Shown: positions 23,234 through 32,993 of the stretch, in pieces
Numbering within the stretch: the stretch's first letter is position 1
How the letters are laid out: each line of letters starts with the position of its first letter
From: an uncultured Cytophagales bacterium
GTDB taxonomy: Bacteria > Bacteroidota > Bacteroidia > Cytophagales > Cyclobacteriaceae
Assembly (NCBI GenBank): GCA_913057175.1
Contig: CAJXNP010000013.1
Span: 124,001-188,000, forward strand
Length of the DNA stretch: 64,000 nucleotides
Direction of reading: 5' to 3'
The notes under the pieces: model-generated
What the model saw: the letters and a program-made list of their open reading frames with translations, nothing else
Database searches by the model: none
What the model was told of the DNA's origin: nothing
Program-made: the position numbers and the translations under genes

Positions 23234-25114
23234 ATGGCCAAATTCTATCGTCAGAAACTTTCATTTGTACATATGCTAAATCATTACTTTAAGTGCTTCC
23301 TTTTGTTTTTTGGTGTGTTTGTTTGTGGCAATTCTTTAGCACAGGATTCTCTTCGTTATACAGTCACTTTTCCGAATGCTGAACATCACGAGTGTGAAAT
23401 AAGTTTGCTGCTTCTCGATTTTCCCCGGCAGCCGATTCATATTGTTATGAGTAATTCTTCGCCTGGAAGGTATGCTAATCATTTTTTTGCCAAAAACGTT
23501 TATGGGCTAGCTGCCTATTCTGTTGAAGATAAACCTTTAACGATTCAGCGAATAGAACCAAATGAATGGGTGGTCGAGCCAATAAAAGGATATCTCAAAC
23601 TGAATTATACGCTATTTGCCAATTATCCCGACGGAACATACTCGGGGGTAGATCGTCAATTTGCGCACTTCAACATGCCATCTGCTTTTTTATGGATCAG
23701 GGGAATGGAAGATAAGCCGATTAAGATAGATTTTGAATATCACCCCAATAAAAAGTGGCAGGTGGCTACTCAGCTAAAACAACTTTCAGAAAACACCTAC
23801 TTTGCTCCAGATCTGGATTATTTCCTCGATAGTCCCACTATTCTGGCAAATTATGATTCAAGGGAATTTTCCATAAAAGATGGAAACAGGGAAAAAACAA
23901 TCAAAGTGATTTTTAATCCGGATACGGATGATGTTTCAGAAGATCTTTTTGTAGGGATGACCCAAAAAGTTGTTGAGGAGCAGCGAGCGATTTTTGGCGA
24001 ATTACCGGATTTTGATTTTGGTGAATTTTCTTTTCTGTGCAGTTATTCCCCGGCATATCGCGGAGATGGAATGGAACATAGAAATTCTACCATGGTTACA
24101 TCATCCCATACACTTCCGGGAAGTGAGATAGATCGAATGGGAACCATTTCGCATGAATTTTTCCATTGCTGGAATGTAGAGCGACTGCGCCCTCAAAGTA
24201 TTGAACCGTTTGATTTCACCAAACCAAATGTTTGCCCAGAACTATGGTTTGCCGAAGGATTTACTAATTATTTTGGTCCGCTCACCCTTTTCAGGGCAGG
24301 GGTGTACGATACCACCCGTTTTTTAAATTCTTTATCAGGAATGTTGAATTATGTCCTGAACTCGCCGGGGACAGGCAAGTTCTCTCCGGTAGAAATGAGT
24401 GAAATGGCACCTTTTACTGATGCTTCAAGCTTCATAGACCAATCTAACTTCCATAATATTTTCACATCCTATTACAATTACGGTGCTATGATTGGATTAG
24501 CACTTGATCTGGAGTTAAGAACCCAGTTTGAGGACATCACACTTGATAAATACATGAATTTGCTGTGGAAAATATATGGCAAAAAGGAAACACCCTATAC
24601 CAATTCGGATCTGGAAAAAGCACTGGCACAACTAACAGGCGACGAAGTCTTTGCAACTTCTTTCTTTGATAAGCATATCTATGGGACGGATATTCCAAAG
24701 TTTGATGCGCTGCTTCAGAAAGCAGGATTTGGGTTTAAAATTATGGACACAGCCAAATCGGATCTTTTCAATGCCAGATTTGAAATAGTGGATGATAAAT
24801 TGATTTATCAATCGACTCCATTGGAGAAAACAACATTCTACGTTGCAGGATTGAACAGGGGAGATGAAATCATTAGCATGAACAACCGGACATTTGAAAC
24901 CGTAGAGGAACTAAATGAGTACTTTGGCAACCTTTCGATCGGAAACGCGATAAAGATCAGATTCAAACATTTTGGGGAAGAGATTGAAACAATTACAGTT
25001 GTAAAACCGCTTCGGATTTATTTGATAGTTGACCTGTCAAAAAAAGGTATCCAATTGACTAAAGAACAACTGGAGTTACAAAAAGATTGGCTAAATAGTA
25101 AAGTGAAAATTTAG
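23234..25114 (+). CDS. M61 (glycyl aminopeptidase) family metallopeptidase
   Basis: A 626-residue secreted peptidase. The signal sequence ends near GNSLAQ; Met14 (base 23273) gives a more typical signal peptide than Met1. N-terminal beta domain, then the M61 block GDGMEHRNST (277-286), zinc-binding HEFFH (307-311) and the third ligand Glu in WFAEGFTNYFG, all in a gluzincin catalytic domain. A PDZ domain follows near residues 525-600 (RGDEIISMNNRTFETVEEL). M61 enzymes cleave N-terminal Gly and Ala residues. Probably periplasmic or outer-membrane associated. The neighbours do not specify a substrate. Confidence 0.92.
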   Translation: MAKFYRQKLSFVHMLNHYFKCFLLFFGVFVCGNSLAQDSLRYTVTFPNAEHHECEISLLLLDFPRQPIHIVMSNSSPGRYANHFFAKNVYGLAAYSVEDKPLTIQRIEPNEWVVEPIKGYLKLNYTLFANYPDGTYSGVDRQFAHFNMPSAFLWIRGMEDKPIKIDFEYHPNKKWQVATQLKQLSENTYFAPDLDYFLDSPTILANYDSREFSIKDGNREKTIKVIFNPDTDDVSEDLFVGMTQKVVEEQRAIFGELPDFDFGEFSFLCSYSPAYRGDGMEHRNSTMVTSSHTLPGSEIDRMGTISHEFFHCWNVERLRPQSIEPFDFTKPNVCPELWFAEGFTNYFGPLTLFRAGVYDTTRFLNSLSGMLNYVLNSPGTGKFSPVEMSEMAPFTDASSFIDQSNFHNIFTSYYNYGAMIGLALDLELRTQFEDITLDKYMNLLWKIYGKKETPYTNSDLEKALAQLTGDEVFATSFFDKHIYGTDIPKFDALLQKAGFGFKIMDTAKSDLFNARFEIVDDKLIYQSTPLEKTTFYVAGLNRGDEIISMNNRTFETVEELNEYFGNLSIGNAIKIRFKHFGEEIETITVVKPLRIYLIVDLSKKGIQLTKEQLELQKDWLNSKVKI

Positions 25115-25161
25115 CAATCATGTTTTTAAAAGATATTCTCTTCAAACTCATCTAGCCGAAA

Positions 25162-26499
25162 ATGAAAATCACTTATATCCTATTAATTATTTCGTTGGTC
25201 ATAGTTGTGGCTGCAATTGTTTTTTTGCCTTCGCGATTAAGAATTATCACAGGATATGCGGCTAAAAGTATGTGCTCCTGTGTGTTTGTTGCCAACCGAA
25301 CACCGGAATCGGTAATATTGAAAGATATAAAATTCTCATTTGTAAAGTATGCAAAGGCCTGGGTAGTTCCTGAAGAAAAAGCAGCTTACAGTACTGTTTT
25401 TGGAATGGCAAAAAGGAAGGCCGTCTATCGTCAAGGACTTGGATGTTCGCTTGTCTTTGACTCGGATAGCTCAAAAGAAAATCCTGCTTTCAACCTTCCG
25501 TCCTTCAGGCAAAATACAGGTGTCTGGCCGGTTGGTGATGAAGTAAAAGATACCGTTTTTGAGTCGATAGACTATGAAAAATTAAATGTAGCTGTTGACA
25601 ATGCCTTTGATTTTGAAGGTGAAGAAACCAAAAACACACGGGTAGTTCTGGTAAATTACAAAGACCATATAGTTGCTGAAAAATATGCTGAAGGATTTGA
25701 TGAAAATACCAGGCAGCTTGGCTGGTCCATGACAAAAAGCATGACAAATGCCATGATCGGGTTATTGGTAAAGGAAAATAAACTGGAAATTAAAAAGTCG
25801 AATCTGTTAGAAGAATGGAAAAATGATGATCGAAATAAAATTTCTATAAATGATTTGCTGCATATGAGTAGCGGACTAAAGTGGAATGAGGCCTATGGCG
25901 ACCAATCCGATGCTACGATTATGCTGTATCAAAAAACTGACAAGGCAGGCTATGCAATCAATCGGCCATTGGAGTTTCAGCCGGGTGAAAGGTGGGTATA
26001 TTCTTCGGGAACTTCCAACATCCTGCAAAAAATCATTAGAAATACTTTTTCAAATGATGAAGCATACTGGAGATATCCATATGAAAATCTTTTTCAAAAA
26101 ATAGGAATGACCAGTACAATCATTGAAACAGATAATAAGGGGTTGTTTGTAGGGTCATCGTACGGATACGCGACACCAAGGGACTGGGCCAGATTTGGTT
26201 TGCTGTATTTACATGATGGCATGTGGAACGGGGAGAGAATATTACCGGAAGGATGGGTAAAATATACTTCAACAAGTGTCCCTGATTCTAACGGTCAATA
26301 TGGAGCCCATTTTTGGATTAATGACTCGGGTGTTTACGCAACAGCACCAAGAGATATGTTCTTGTGTCAGGGTTTTCACGGACAACGGGTTTTTATTATT
26401 CCCTCCATGGATCTTGTTATTGTACGATTGGGGGTTTCTCCTGAGGATACATTTGATTTTAATCTTTTCCTGAAGGAGATCTTAGCGGCATTTAACTGA
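25162..26499 (+). CDS. Serine hydrolase, beta-lactamase class C/penicillin-binding fold
   Basis: A 445-residue protein with an N-terminal membrane anchor (residues 4-23). The active-site triads of the family are SMTK (Ser189, Lys192), YSSGTSN near 287-293 and, toward the C-terminus, FHGQRVF in place of KTG. This pattern is typical of class C-like esterases, D-aminopeptidases and '6-aminohexanoate hydrolase' relatives rather than true lactamases. The middle (SFRQNTGVWPVGDEV) is a linker seen in Bacteroidota members. The gene is 47 bases after the M61 peptidase and probably co-transcribed. Its stop overlaps the converging antiporter gene by 8 bases. Confidence 0.88.
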   Translation: MKITYILLIISLVIVVAAIVFLPSRLRIITGYAAKSMCSCVFVANRTPESVILKDIKFSFVKYAKAWVVPEEKAAYSTVFGMAKRKAVYRQGLGCSLVFDSDSSKENPAFNLPSFRQNTGVWPVGDEVKDTVFESIDYEKLNVAVDNAFDFEGEETKNTRVVLVNYKDHIVAEKYAEGFDENTRQLGWSMTKSMTNAMIGLLVKENKLEIKKSNLLEEWKNDDRNKISINDLLHMSSGLKWNEAYGDQSDATIMLYQKTDKAGYAINRPLEFQPGERWVYSSGTSNILQKIIRNTFSNDEAYWRYPYENLFQKIGMTSTIIETDNKGLFVGSSYGYATPRDWARFGLLYLHDGMWNGERILPEGWVKYTSTSVPDSNGQYGAHFWINDSGVYATAPRDMFLCQGFHGQRVFIIPSMDLVIVRLGVSPEDTFDFNLFLKEILAAFN

Positions 26500-27772
26500 C
26501 CTTTGTCTCTTCGGATTTATTTTCCAATTCTTTGATCTCTTTGTCCAGGTCATCCCAATCTTCAAATGTGAGCTCAGCCACATATTCGGATTCATCTCCT
26601 TTTGCCAACATGGAAAAGGTCATGATAATGCTGGTTAGTAAAATGATGTACAATAATATTCCTGTGTTGAAGCCTTCAAATTGATAGGCCTGCGGAATGC
26701 CAAAAAATAATAGAACGGTGATCAAACCTCTGGGAGCGATTAAAACTTCAGGAAATATACTTTTGATCTGGAATGCCTTGAATAGTATATATCTGATCAC
26801 ATAGATCACCAGGATAATGCCGCCGCTAATTAATGCAGTATTCAGATCGATCAGCGAGTTCAAATCCAGCGTCATTCCAAAAATGATGAAAAAGAACGTT
26901 CTGACGACAAATGCAGATTCCATGGTCACTACATGAAAATCGTCCAGAACATGAGCAAGCTTGATCTTATTGACCATTTTTCTCATTTTACCGAAAAAGA
27001 AAATTTTATAATTATTGAGAATGAGACCAAAGATTAGAATGACAATTAGCGATGAAAGATGAAACAACTTTCCGACGGAATACAATAAAACCAGTACGGC
27101 AATCAGCAAAAACAGCTTCACCTTCTGATCAATACTTTGCAAAATATAAACAAGTATATAGCTAACCAGGAAGGAAAGTAAGATGGTCACACCGATATTC
27201 AGAGACACATTTCCTGTAATCTCAACAACTTTAGAATTTTCATTTTCCATAACGAAATAAAAGAGCATAATCCCAAGGATGTCAGAAAATGTTCCTTCGT
27301 AGATCATAAATTCTTTTTTGCTGTCCACCAGGTTAACCACGCTGGGAATGATGATGGCACTGCTCATAATTGAGAGTGGAATGGCATAAATAAAAGCCTG
27401 AAAAAAATTTCCTATTACATATTCATTCAAAATCCAGGCAATGGAAAATGCACATGCAAACAATCCCAGAAAGGCGATGAAAAAAGATTTGAGGATGAGT
27501 GGTTGTTTTTCTTTTGTCAGCTTGAGATCCAATGCAGCCTCTAGCACGATCATGATCAATCCTATAATCCCCAATAAATTCAGCATCCCCTGAAGGTCAA
27601 TATTTAACTGGAAATCAATTGTTTTAAGAAAGTAGTTAATGCCTATACCAAGAAAGATGAGCATTAAAACACTGGGCACATTGGTCTTTTTGGCAAACAG
27701 ATTGAAAAAATAAGATATTATGATGATGACACATACAGCTATGACTTCTATGTATGGGTTCTCAAGTATCAT
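26492..27772 (-). CDS. CPA1-type cation:proton antiporter
   Basis: A 426-residue protein with about twelve hydrophobic helices and an acidic, helical cytosolic tail (about residues 395-426). The order of helices and segments such as GIIGLIMIVLEAALDLKL, ISTSAIIIPS-like region SIMSSAIIIPSVVNLVD and FGMTLDLNSLI are typical of NhaP/CPA1 monovalent cation/proton antiporters. It probably exchanges Na+ or K+ for H+ across the inner membrane. The gene is divergent from the SLC12-like fusion at 27894 with only 121 bases between them, so the two may share control, and both move monovalent ions. Confidence 0.85.
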   Translation of the reverse strand: MILENPYIEVIAVCVIIIISYFFNLFAKKTNVPSVLMLIFLGIGINYFLKTIDFQLNIDLQGMLNLLGIIGLIMIVLEAALDLKLTKEKQPLILKSFFIAFLGLFACAFSIAWILNEYVIGNFFQAFIYAIPLSIMSSAIIIPSVVNLVDSKKEFMIYEGTFSDILGIMLFYFVMENENSKVVEITGNVSLNIGVTILLSFLVSYILVYILQSIDQKVKLFLLIAVLVLLYSVGKLFHLSSLIVILIFGLILNNYKIFFFGKMRKMVNKIKLAHVLDDFHVVTMESAFVVRTFFFIIFGMTLDLNSLIDLNTALISGGIILVIYVIRYILFKAFQIKSIFPEVLIAPRGLITVLLFFGIPQAYQFEGFNTGILLYIILLTSIIMTFSMLAKGDESEYVAELTFEDWDDLDKEIKELENKSEETKVS

Positions 27773-27893
27773 ATTCGCTTAGTTTATGATCAAAAATATA
27801 TAATTCAAGTCAATTACATTTAAATTGAACAATTATTTGTAAAGTGTCATTACTTTTTAATTTTAAACCTTAATTACTATTTAATCGCAAAAA

Positions 27894-30800
27894 ATGGGCA
27901 GAACCAAAAAGTTTGGAACTTTTGGTGGCGTATTTACACCATCCATCCTTACCATTCTCGGTGTCATCATGTATCTGAGGTTGCCAAACATTGTTGGTGA
28001 GGCTGGTTTGATCTATACCATTGGCATTATCCTGATTGCACATATTATTTCTGCTACTACCGGGCTTAGTGTATCATCTATTGCTACAGACAAAAAAGTA
28101 AAAGCTGGTGGCACCTATTACATGATTTCCAGAAGTCTGGGTTTGCCTATTGGTGGCACGCTGGGATTAGCTCTATTTGTAGGGCTGTCTTTTAGTGTAA
28201 GTTTATACCTTATTGGTTTTTCGGAGAGCTTTCTAAATTTTTTTGAATTCGAAAACAATATAAATACCATTAGGATTACCGGTACGGTAGTTTTATTGTT
28301 GGTGACGACGATTACTTTTATCAGCACGTCACTCGCACTGCGTATGCAATATTTCATCATGGCAGCCATTATCCTTTCCTTAATTTCCATTGTATTTGGG
28401 AAGCATGATTATACACCGGCAGAACCATTGTTGACAAATCCTACATCTGCCGTACCCCTTATGGTTTTGTTTGGGATTTTTTTCCCTGCTGTTACGGGTT
28501 TTGAAGCAGGTGTATCCATGTCAGGTGATTTGGAGGATCCCAAAAAATCAATACCCAGAGGATCAATTTTGGCCATAGTTGTGGGTTTCGTGGTTTATAT
28601 CTTACTAGCTTTCTTTTTTTCCTCTACTGTTGATGGAAAAATGCTAAGGGATGATCCGAATGTTTTGTTGAATATTTCCTGGATTAAAGAGTTAGTAGTG
28701 GCGGGGATTTGGGGCGCGACTATTTCAAGTGCTTTGGGAAGTATATTGGGAGCGCCTAGGATTTTACAGGCGACCGCAGTTGATAAAATTACTCCAAAGG
28801 TCTTTGGAAAGGGGTATGGTGATACCAATGAGCCCAGAAATGCTTTGATTTTGACTTTTATCATTGCGGAGGCTGGTATACTGGTTGGAGAATTGGATGT
28901 GATAGCCAGAATAGTTTCGATATTTTTTATCACTACATATGGCTTTCTCAATTTAAGTTGCGCATTTGAAGCGTGGACCAGCGCCGATTTCCGGCCGAGT
29001 TTCAAGGTTCCTCAATGGGTGAGTCTTTTGGGTGCTGCGGCTTGTTTTATCGTCATGATTCAGCTGGACTTTGGAGCTATGCTTGGCGCTACCATCATTT
29101 TAGGATTGCTATTTCTTTTCTTAAAAAGGCAGGAGCTCACCCTTCAGTCAGGTGATGCCTGGAGTGGAGTTTGGTCGTCTTTGGTAAAATCAGGATTAGA
29201 GAGACTAAATCATGAAAAGCTGGAGGCAAGAAACTGGAGACCTAATATTATCCTGTTTAGCGGAAGCGAAACGGACCGCCCACACCTGACAGAGCTGGGA
29301 ATGGCGATAATTGGTCGGTTGGGAATGCTGTCCTCATTTGAATTGGTCAAGTCTGAAAAACCGCTTTTGATTAAATCAACTACTGATATTTCGGAGGTTG
29401 ATGAAGACAAAAAGTATTTTCACCACAAGCATGAATGCCGGGATATTTATGAAGGGATGGAAGATATTTCCCGTATTTACGGTTTCTCAGGTGTAGAGCC
29501 CAATACTATTTTAATGGGTTGGAGCAAGAAACGAAAGAACCGCAAGGAGTTCATCAATCTCATAAAAGGCTTTCATAGGAATGATTATAATTCACTCTTC
29601 CTGAATTATAACCGGGAACGTAAATTCGGCGAAAACAGGTCTATTGATGTATGGTGGGGCGGGAAGGGTAAAAACCTTTCTTTGGCAGTGAATTTACTGA
29701 GGCACGTTACATCATCTGGCTTTTGGAAGGATGCCCGGATCAGGTTGTTGGTGATCAATCAGGATAATCCACAGGAGGAAAGGATTTACAAATCACTGGA
29801 GCGAATTGTCAGTCAGTTCAGGGTTGATATACAAATAAAGGTAGTCAACAATGGAATTGATAAGCTTCAGGATCATGAAATTATCGAACAGGAGTCAGAT
29901 CTTACAGACCTGACGATGATCGAAATTACCGATGAGGATTATGATGATCTGGAAAAAAGCTACGACTCCATCTCGGGCATGGCAGAAAAGTTAAGGACAA
30001 CCCTGTTCATTAACGCATCTTCCATGTTTGATGAGTATGACCTTAATTTGACTCATTCCGGTAAGGAAGAGGAAGAAGAACAGGAACAAGTCCTGACTTT
30101 ACCGGATATTCAATATTCAAAGTATCCTGAAATTGCAGAGGACATCAGAAAGATCGAGACACACGAAAAAAAACAACTTGAACTATTCTACAATAAAGTC
30201 TTTGTTAACTTTTTTGATATCAATGACCAGGTTAATGAGGAACTGTCGGATATGGTAAGGTCCATTACCGGAAACCTGGAGCGCATTCAACCTAATAAAG
30301 AAGAACTTCAAAAATCCAGGAAGCTAGTTGATAAGGCCAGAAGTGAATTCTACTACAGGGCAAAGGTTAACTATGAAAATCTACTGGAATCTAAAATTGA
30401 TGAGCAACAGGAAATTCTCAATTCAGGTATTGGCTGGTATTTGAACCAACTTGATAAGAACATTGCCCGGTATCCGAAATCTCTTAAAATAAAATACTAC
30501 AAAGAGGACCTTAAATTAAAGAAAGGCGAGCCGGGAAATATTCGATGGTGGAAGATAAAACGTCGTATAGCACATCCATTTGCGGGAACCATGGTGCCGG
30601 GATATATCAATTATCGCGAGGCGGCGCAATACTTTCTTCGCGATACCAGGTATCATTTTATCCATTCCCTGCTGGATCAGTTTTCTACTTCCACTTCATT
30701 TTATTACAACCAGGTACAATCGCTTTTGGCGACCATTGAAGATCAATTCGATAAAATTGAAAAAGAATTCAACGACACCGCTTTTACTATTCAAAGCGTA

Positions 30801-32993
30801 GAAGGGTCGGTGGACCTGATTCAACTCAAATTAGATCAGCTTCTCCAGGATCAACAGAAAATGGAGAGGTTGTATAAAAACCGGTTATTTCTGGAGTTTA
30901 GGAAGAACGTTCAATATTTTAATAATGAACTGAGCAAGATCAACATTAATCAGATTGTAAAAAGAGTTCGCCACGGAAGAAAATTTTATCAGAACATCAG
31001 AGAGGAAAATGAAAACTATTCCGGCGAATGGGCTGAAAATGTTAAGCTTTTGATCAATAAAAATTACCTTGAGCTGATATTGTTTTCATTCAGGGACAGG
31101 GTTTATCACGAGACCGAATCGTTCAATCAAAAAGTAATACACGAAGGCGAATTGAGGTTTTTGAAGCCGATGAATGAAATAAAGGCCTATCTTCAGAAAT
31201 ACGCCAAAACAGGTAACGACAAAAAAGAAAATAAGCTCCAAAAATTGTCAGGAAATGGAGAATTCCTGGTTCACGATTTTGATGAGCGTGGGAAGAAACT
31301 TTTGAAAATCGCCTCTGAACTCCCTGAAAAAATCCATGTCAATCATACGAAAGTAGATGATGTTTCAGCCAGACAGGAGTCAACGGAAATTGTAGATATT
31401 CCGGTAAACAGGATAGTCGATCATTTCCTTGAATCGCAATACTTGGGGCCAATGACCGAGACGTTGAGAAAATCTTCCGAGACAGTAAAAAATCTTGTAT
31501 TCAATACCAATGATCTTATTCGCTTGACGCGATTTAATCTGGATAATATTAACGAGGAGACTGAAGATGTCCACGCATCCACTCAATCAATTATTCAAAA
31601 CACTACTGAGCAGATCGAGCAGGAGGAAGAACGTGTTCGGGAATTGATCAGGCAAACCATTGATTCAAATGATGAATTACTGGAAGAACTTTTTTCTTCG
31701 ATTTCGCCCTATAAAATGCCTGAGCGAGCCAAGGAACTATCTTACTTACTAAGAGGATATCAAAGCAAAAAGGTCATCAGCAGGTTTGGAGCTTTGACTG
31801 ACAAAACGAGAAATCTTTTTAAAGAGACTATTGTAAGGCTGATGTACAGTAAAAGTCAGGGCATCCTGCTGGCCCAGAAGCTTGCTGAGGAAAACCGAAG
31901 CAAGTCAGTCAATGAAAAGATCCTTGATATTATTGACGAAGTTTCTCCTGACTATACCATTCTTGATAAGCTTCCTCATTACTATCAGAATTTGTTTAGT
32001 GGGCGTTCTAACATTGGTGAGAATTTCTGGATAAAAAGGCCTCATGATGAAGAGTTGATAAAAAAAGCGATTGAGAGGTATCAAAGTGGGATTCAGGGAG
32101 GGATTATGGTATTAGGCGAGAGAAATTCCGGTAAAACGTCTCTTTGCCTTAGAATGACCAAAAAAAATCTACTGAATCATACTGTTTATCATGTTTTTCC
32201 TTCGCAGGCAGGGTCGGTTGTAGAAAACGATTTTGTAAGGGAGGTGCAGAAATCAACCGAGCACAGTGGAAGCATCAATGATATCATGAATGCCATTCCT
32301 CCCAAAAGTGTGATGGTTTTTCATGACCTGGAATTGTGGTGGGAGCGAACAAATGATGGACTGGCAATCATTAAGATGATTGAGTGGGTGGTCAATGAAT
32401 ATTCTTACAAGTGTTTGTTTATGTTTAACATGAATCCATTTGCTTATGAGTTGATCAATAAGATTTACAACATAGAAAAACTGTTTATTGGTGTTATAAA
32501 ATGCCATCCGTTTGAGTCAGAAGAGTTAATGGAATTAATCATATCACGACACCGGTCAAGTGGAATGGAGTTTCTTTTGAATAAGAAAAATGAAAATCAT
32601 TTATCAGAAATAAAATTAGCTGGTTTGTTCAATGATTATTTTGATTATTCTGAAGGGAATCCGGGAGTAGCGTTAAATGCCTGGTTGGCTAATATCAGAA
32701 AAGTAACAACCAGGGAAGTTACAATTACAGCTCCTGATGCGCCATCTATCAAGGCTCTGGACGAAATTCCGGATGATTGGAATGTTGTCCTTTTACAGTT
32801 GATCATTCACAAGAGATTGTCTTTCGATCAGCTTATGAGGATAATGGAATTGGAACCGGGCAAGCTGGGTGATTTGATGCTTTCGTTATCTAGAAGTGGA
32901 TTGATCAAAGAGCGTTCTAATTCTGTATATTATCTTAATCCTTTCGTTGAGCCGTTTCTCATCAAATCATTTAAGCTAAAGGACTGGCTATGA
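27894..32993 (+). CDS. SLC12-like cation-chloride cotransporter fused to a helical region and a P-loop NTPase
   Basis: A single 1699-residue frame. Residues 1-420 form a twelve-helix APC-superfamily transporter with cation-chloride cotransporter signatures (GTFGGVFTPSILTILGVIMY, then GGTYYMISRSLG and GFEAGVSMSGDLEDPKKSIPRG). Residues 442-720 match the SLC12 cytosolic domain: WRPNIILFSG near 448 and SIDVWWGGKGKNLSL at 583-597. An acidic linker (about 725-735) leads to a long alpha-helical region (about 740-1370). It ends in an NTPase with Walker A GERNSGKTS (1408-1416, Lys1414) and Walker B VMVFHDLE (1473-1480, Asp1478, Glu1480), then a winged-helix-like tail. Bacterial SLC12 relatives are about 450-750 residues; I know of no standard family with the last 950. 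The stop overlaps the next start by 4 bases. Role inferred: ATP- or GTP-gated ion or osmolyte transport. Confidence 0.85.
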   Translation: MGRTKKFGTFGGVFTPSILTILGVIMYLRLPNIVGEAGLIYTIGIILIAHIISATTGLSVSSIATDKKVKAGGTYYMISRSLGLPIGGTLGLALFVGLSFSVSLYLIGFSESFLNFFEFENNINTIRITGTVVLLLVTTITFISTSLALRMQYFIMAAIILSLISIVFGKHDYTPAEPLLTNPTSAVPLMVLFGIFFPAVTGFEAGVSMSGDLEDPKKSIPRGSILAIVVGFVVYILLAFFFSSTVDGKMLRDDPNVLLNISWIKELVVAGIWGATISSALGSILGAPRILQATAVDKITPKVFGKGYGDTNEPRNALILTFIIAEAGILVGELDVIARIVSIFFITTYGFLNLSCAFEAWTSADFRPSFKVPQWVSLLGAAACFIVMIQLDFGAMLGATIILGLLFLFLKRQELTLQSGDAWSGVWSSLVKSGLERLNHEKLEARNWRPNIILFSGSETDRPHLTELGMAIIGRLGMLSSFELVKSEKPLLIKSTTDISEVDEDKKYFHHKHECRDIYEGMEDISRIYGFSGVEPNTILMGWSKKRKNRKEFINLIKGFHRNDYNSLFLNYNRERKFGENRSIDVWWGGKGKNLSLAVNLLRHVTSSGFWKDARIRLLVINQDNPQEERIYKSLERIVSQFRVDIQIKVVNNGIDKLQDHEIIEQESDLTDLTMIEITDEDYDDLEKSYDSISGMAEKLRTTLFINASSMFDEYDLNLTHSGKEEEEEQEQVLTLPDIQYSKYPEIAEDIRKIETHEKKQLELFYNKVFVNFFDINDQVNEELSDMVRSITGNLERIQPNKEELQKSRKLVDKARSEFYYRAKVNYENLLESKIDEQQEILNSGIGWYLNQLDKNIARYPKSLKIKYYKEDLKLKKGEPGNIRWWKIKRRIAHPFAGTMVPGYINYREAAQYFLRDTRYHFIHSLLDQFSTSTSFYYNQVQSLLATIEDQFDKIEKEFNDTAFTIQSVEGSVDLIQLKLDQLLQDQQKMERLYKNRLFLEFRKNVQYFNNELSKININQIVKRVRHGRKFYQNIREENENYSGEWAENVKLLINKNYLELILFSFRDRVYHETESFNQKVIHEGELRFLKPMNEIKAYLQKYAKTGNDKKENKLQKLSGNGEFLVHDFDERGKKLLKIASELPEKIHVNHTKVDDVSARQESTEIVDIPVNRIVDHFLESQYLGPMTETLRKSSETVKNLVFNTNDLIRLTRFNLDNINEETEDVHASTQSIIQNTTEQIEQEEERVRELIRQTIDSNDELLEELFSSISPYKMPERAKELSYLLRGYQSKKVISRFGALTDKTRNLFKETIVRLMYSKSQGILLAQKLAEENRSKSVNEKILDIIDEVSPDYTILDKLPHYYQNLFSGRSNIGENFWIKRPHDEELIKKAIERYQSGIQGGIMVLGERNSGKTSLCLRMTKKNLLNHTVYHVFPSQAGSVVENDFVREVQKSTEHSGSINDIMNAIPPKSVMVFHDLELWWERTNDGLAIIKMIEWVVNEYSYKCLFMFNMNPFAYELINKIYNIEKLFIGVIKCHPFESEELMELIISRHRSSGMEFLLNKKNENHLSEIKLAGLFNDYFDYSEGNPGVALNAWLANIRKVTTREVTITAPDAPSIKALDEIPDDWNVVLLQLIIHKRLSFDQLMRIMELEPGKLGDLMLSLSRSGLIKERSNSVYYLNPFVEPFLIKSFKLKDWL

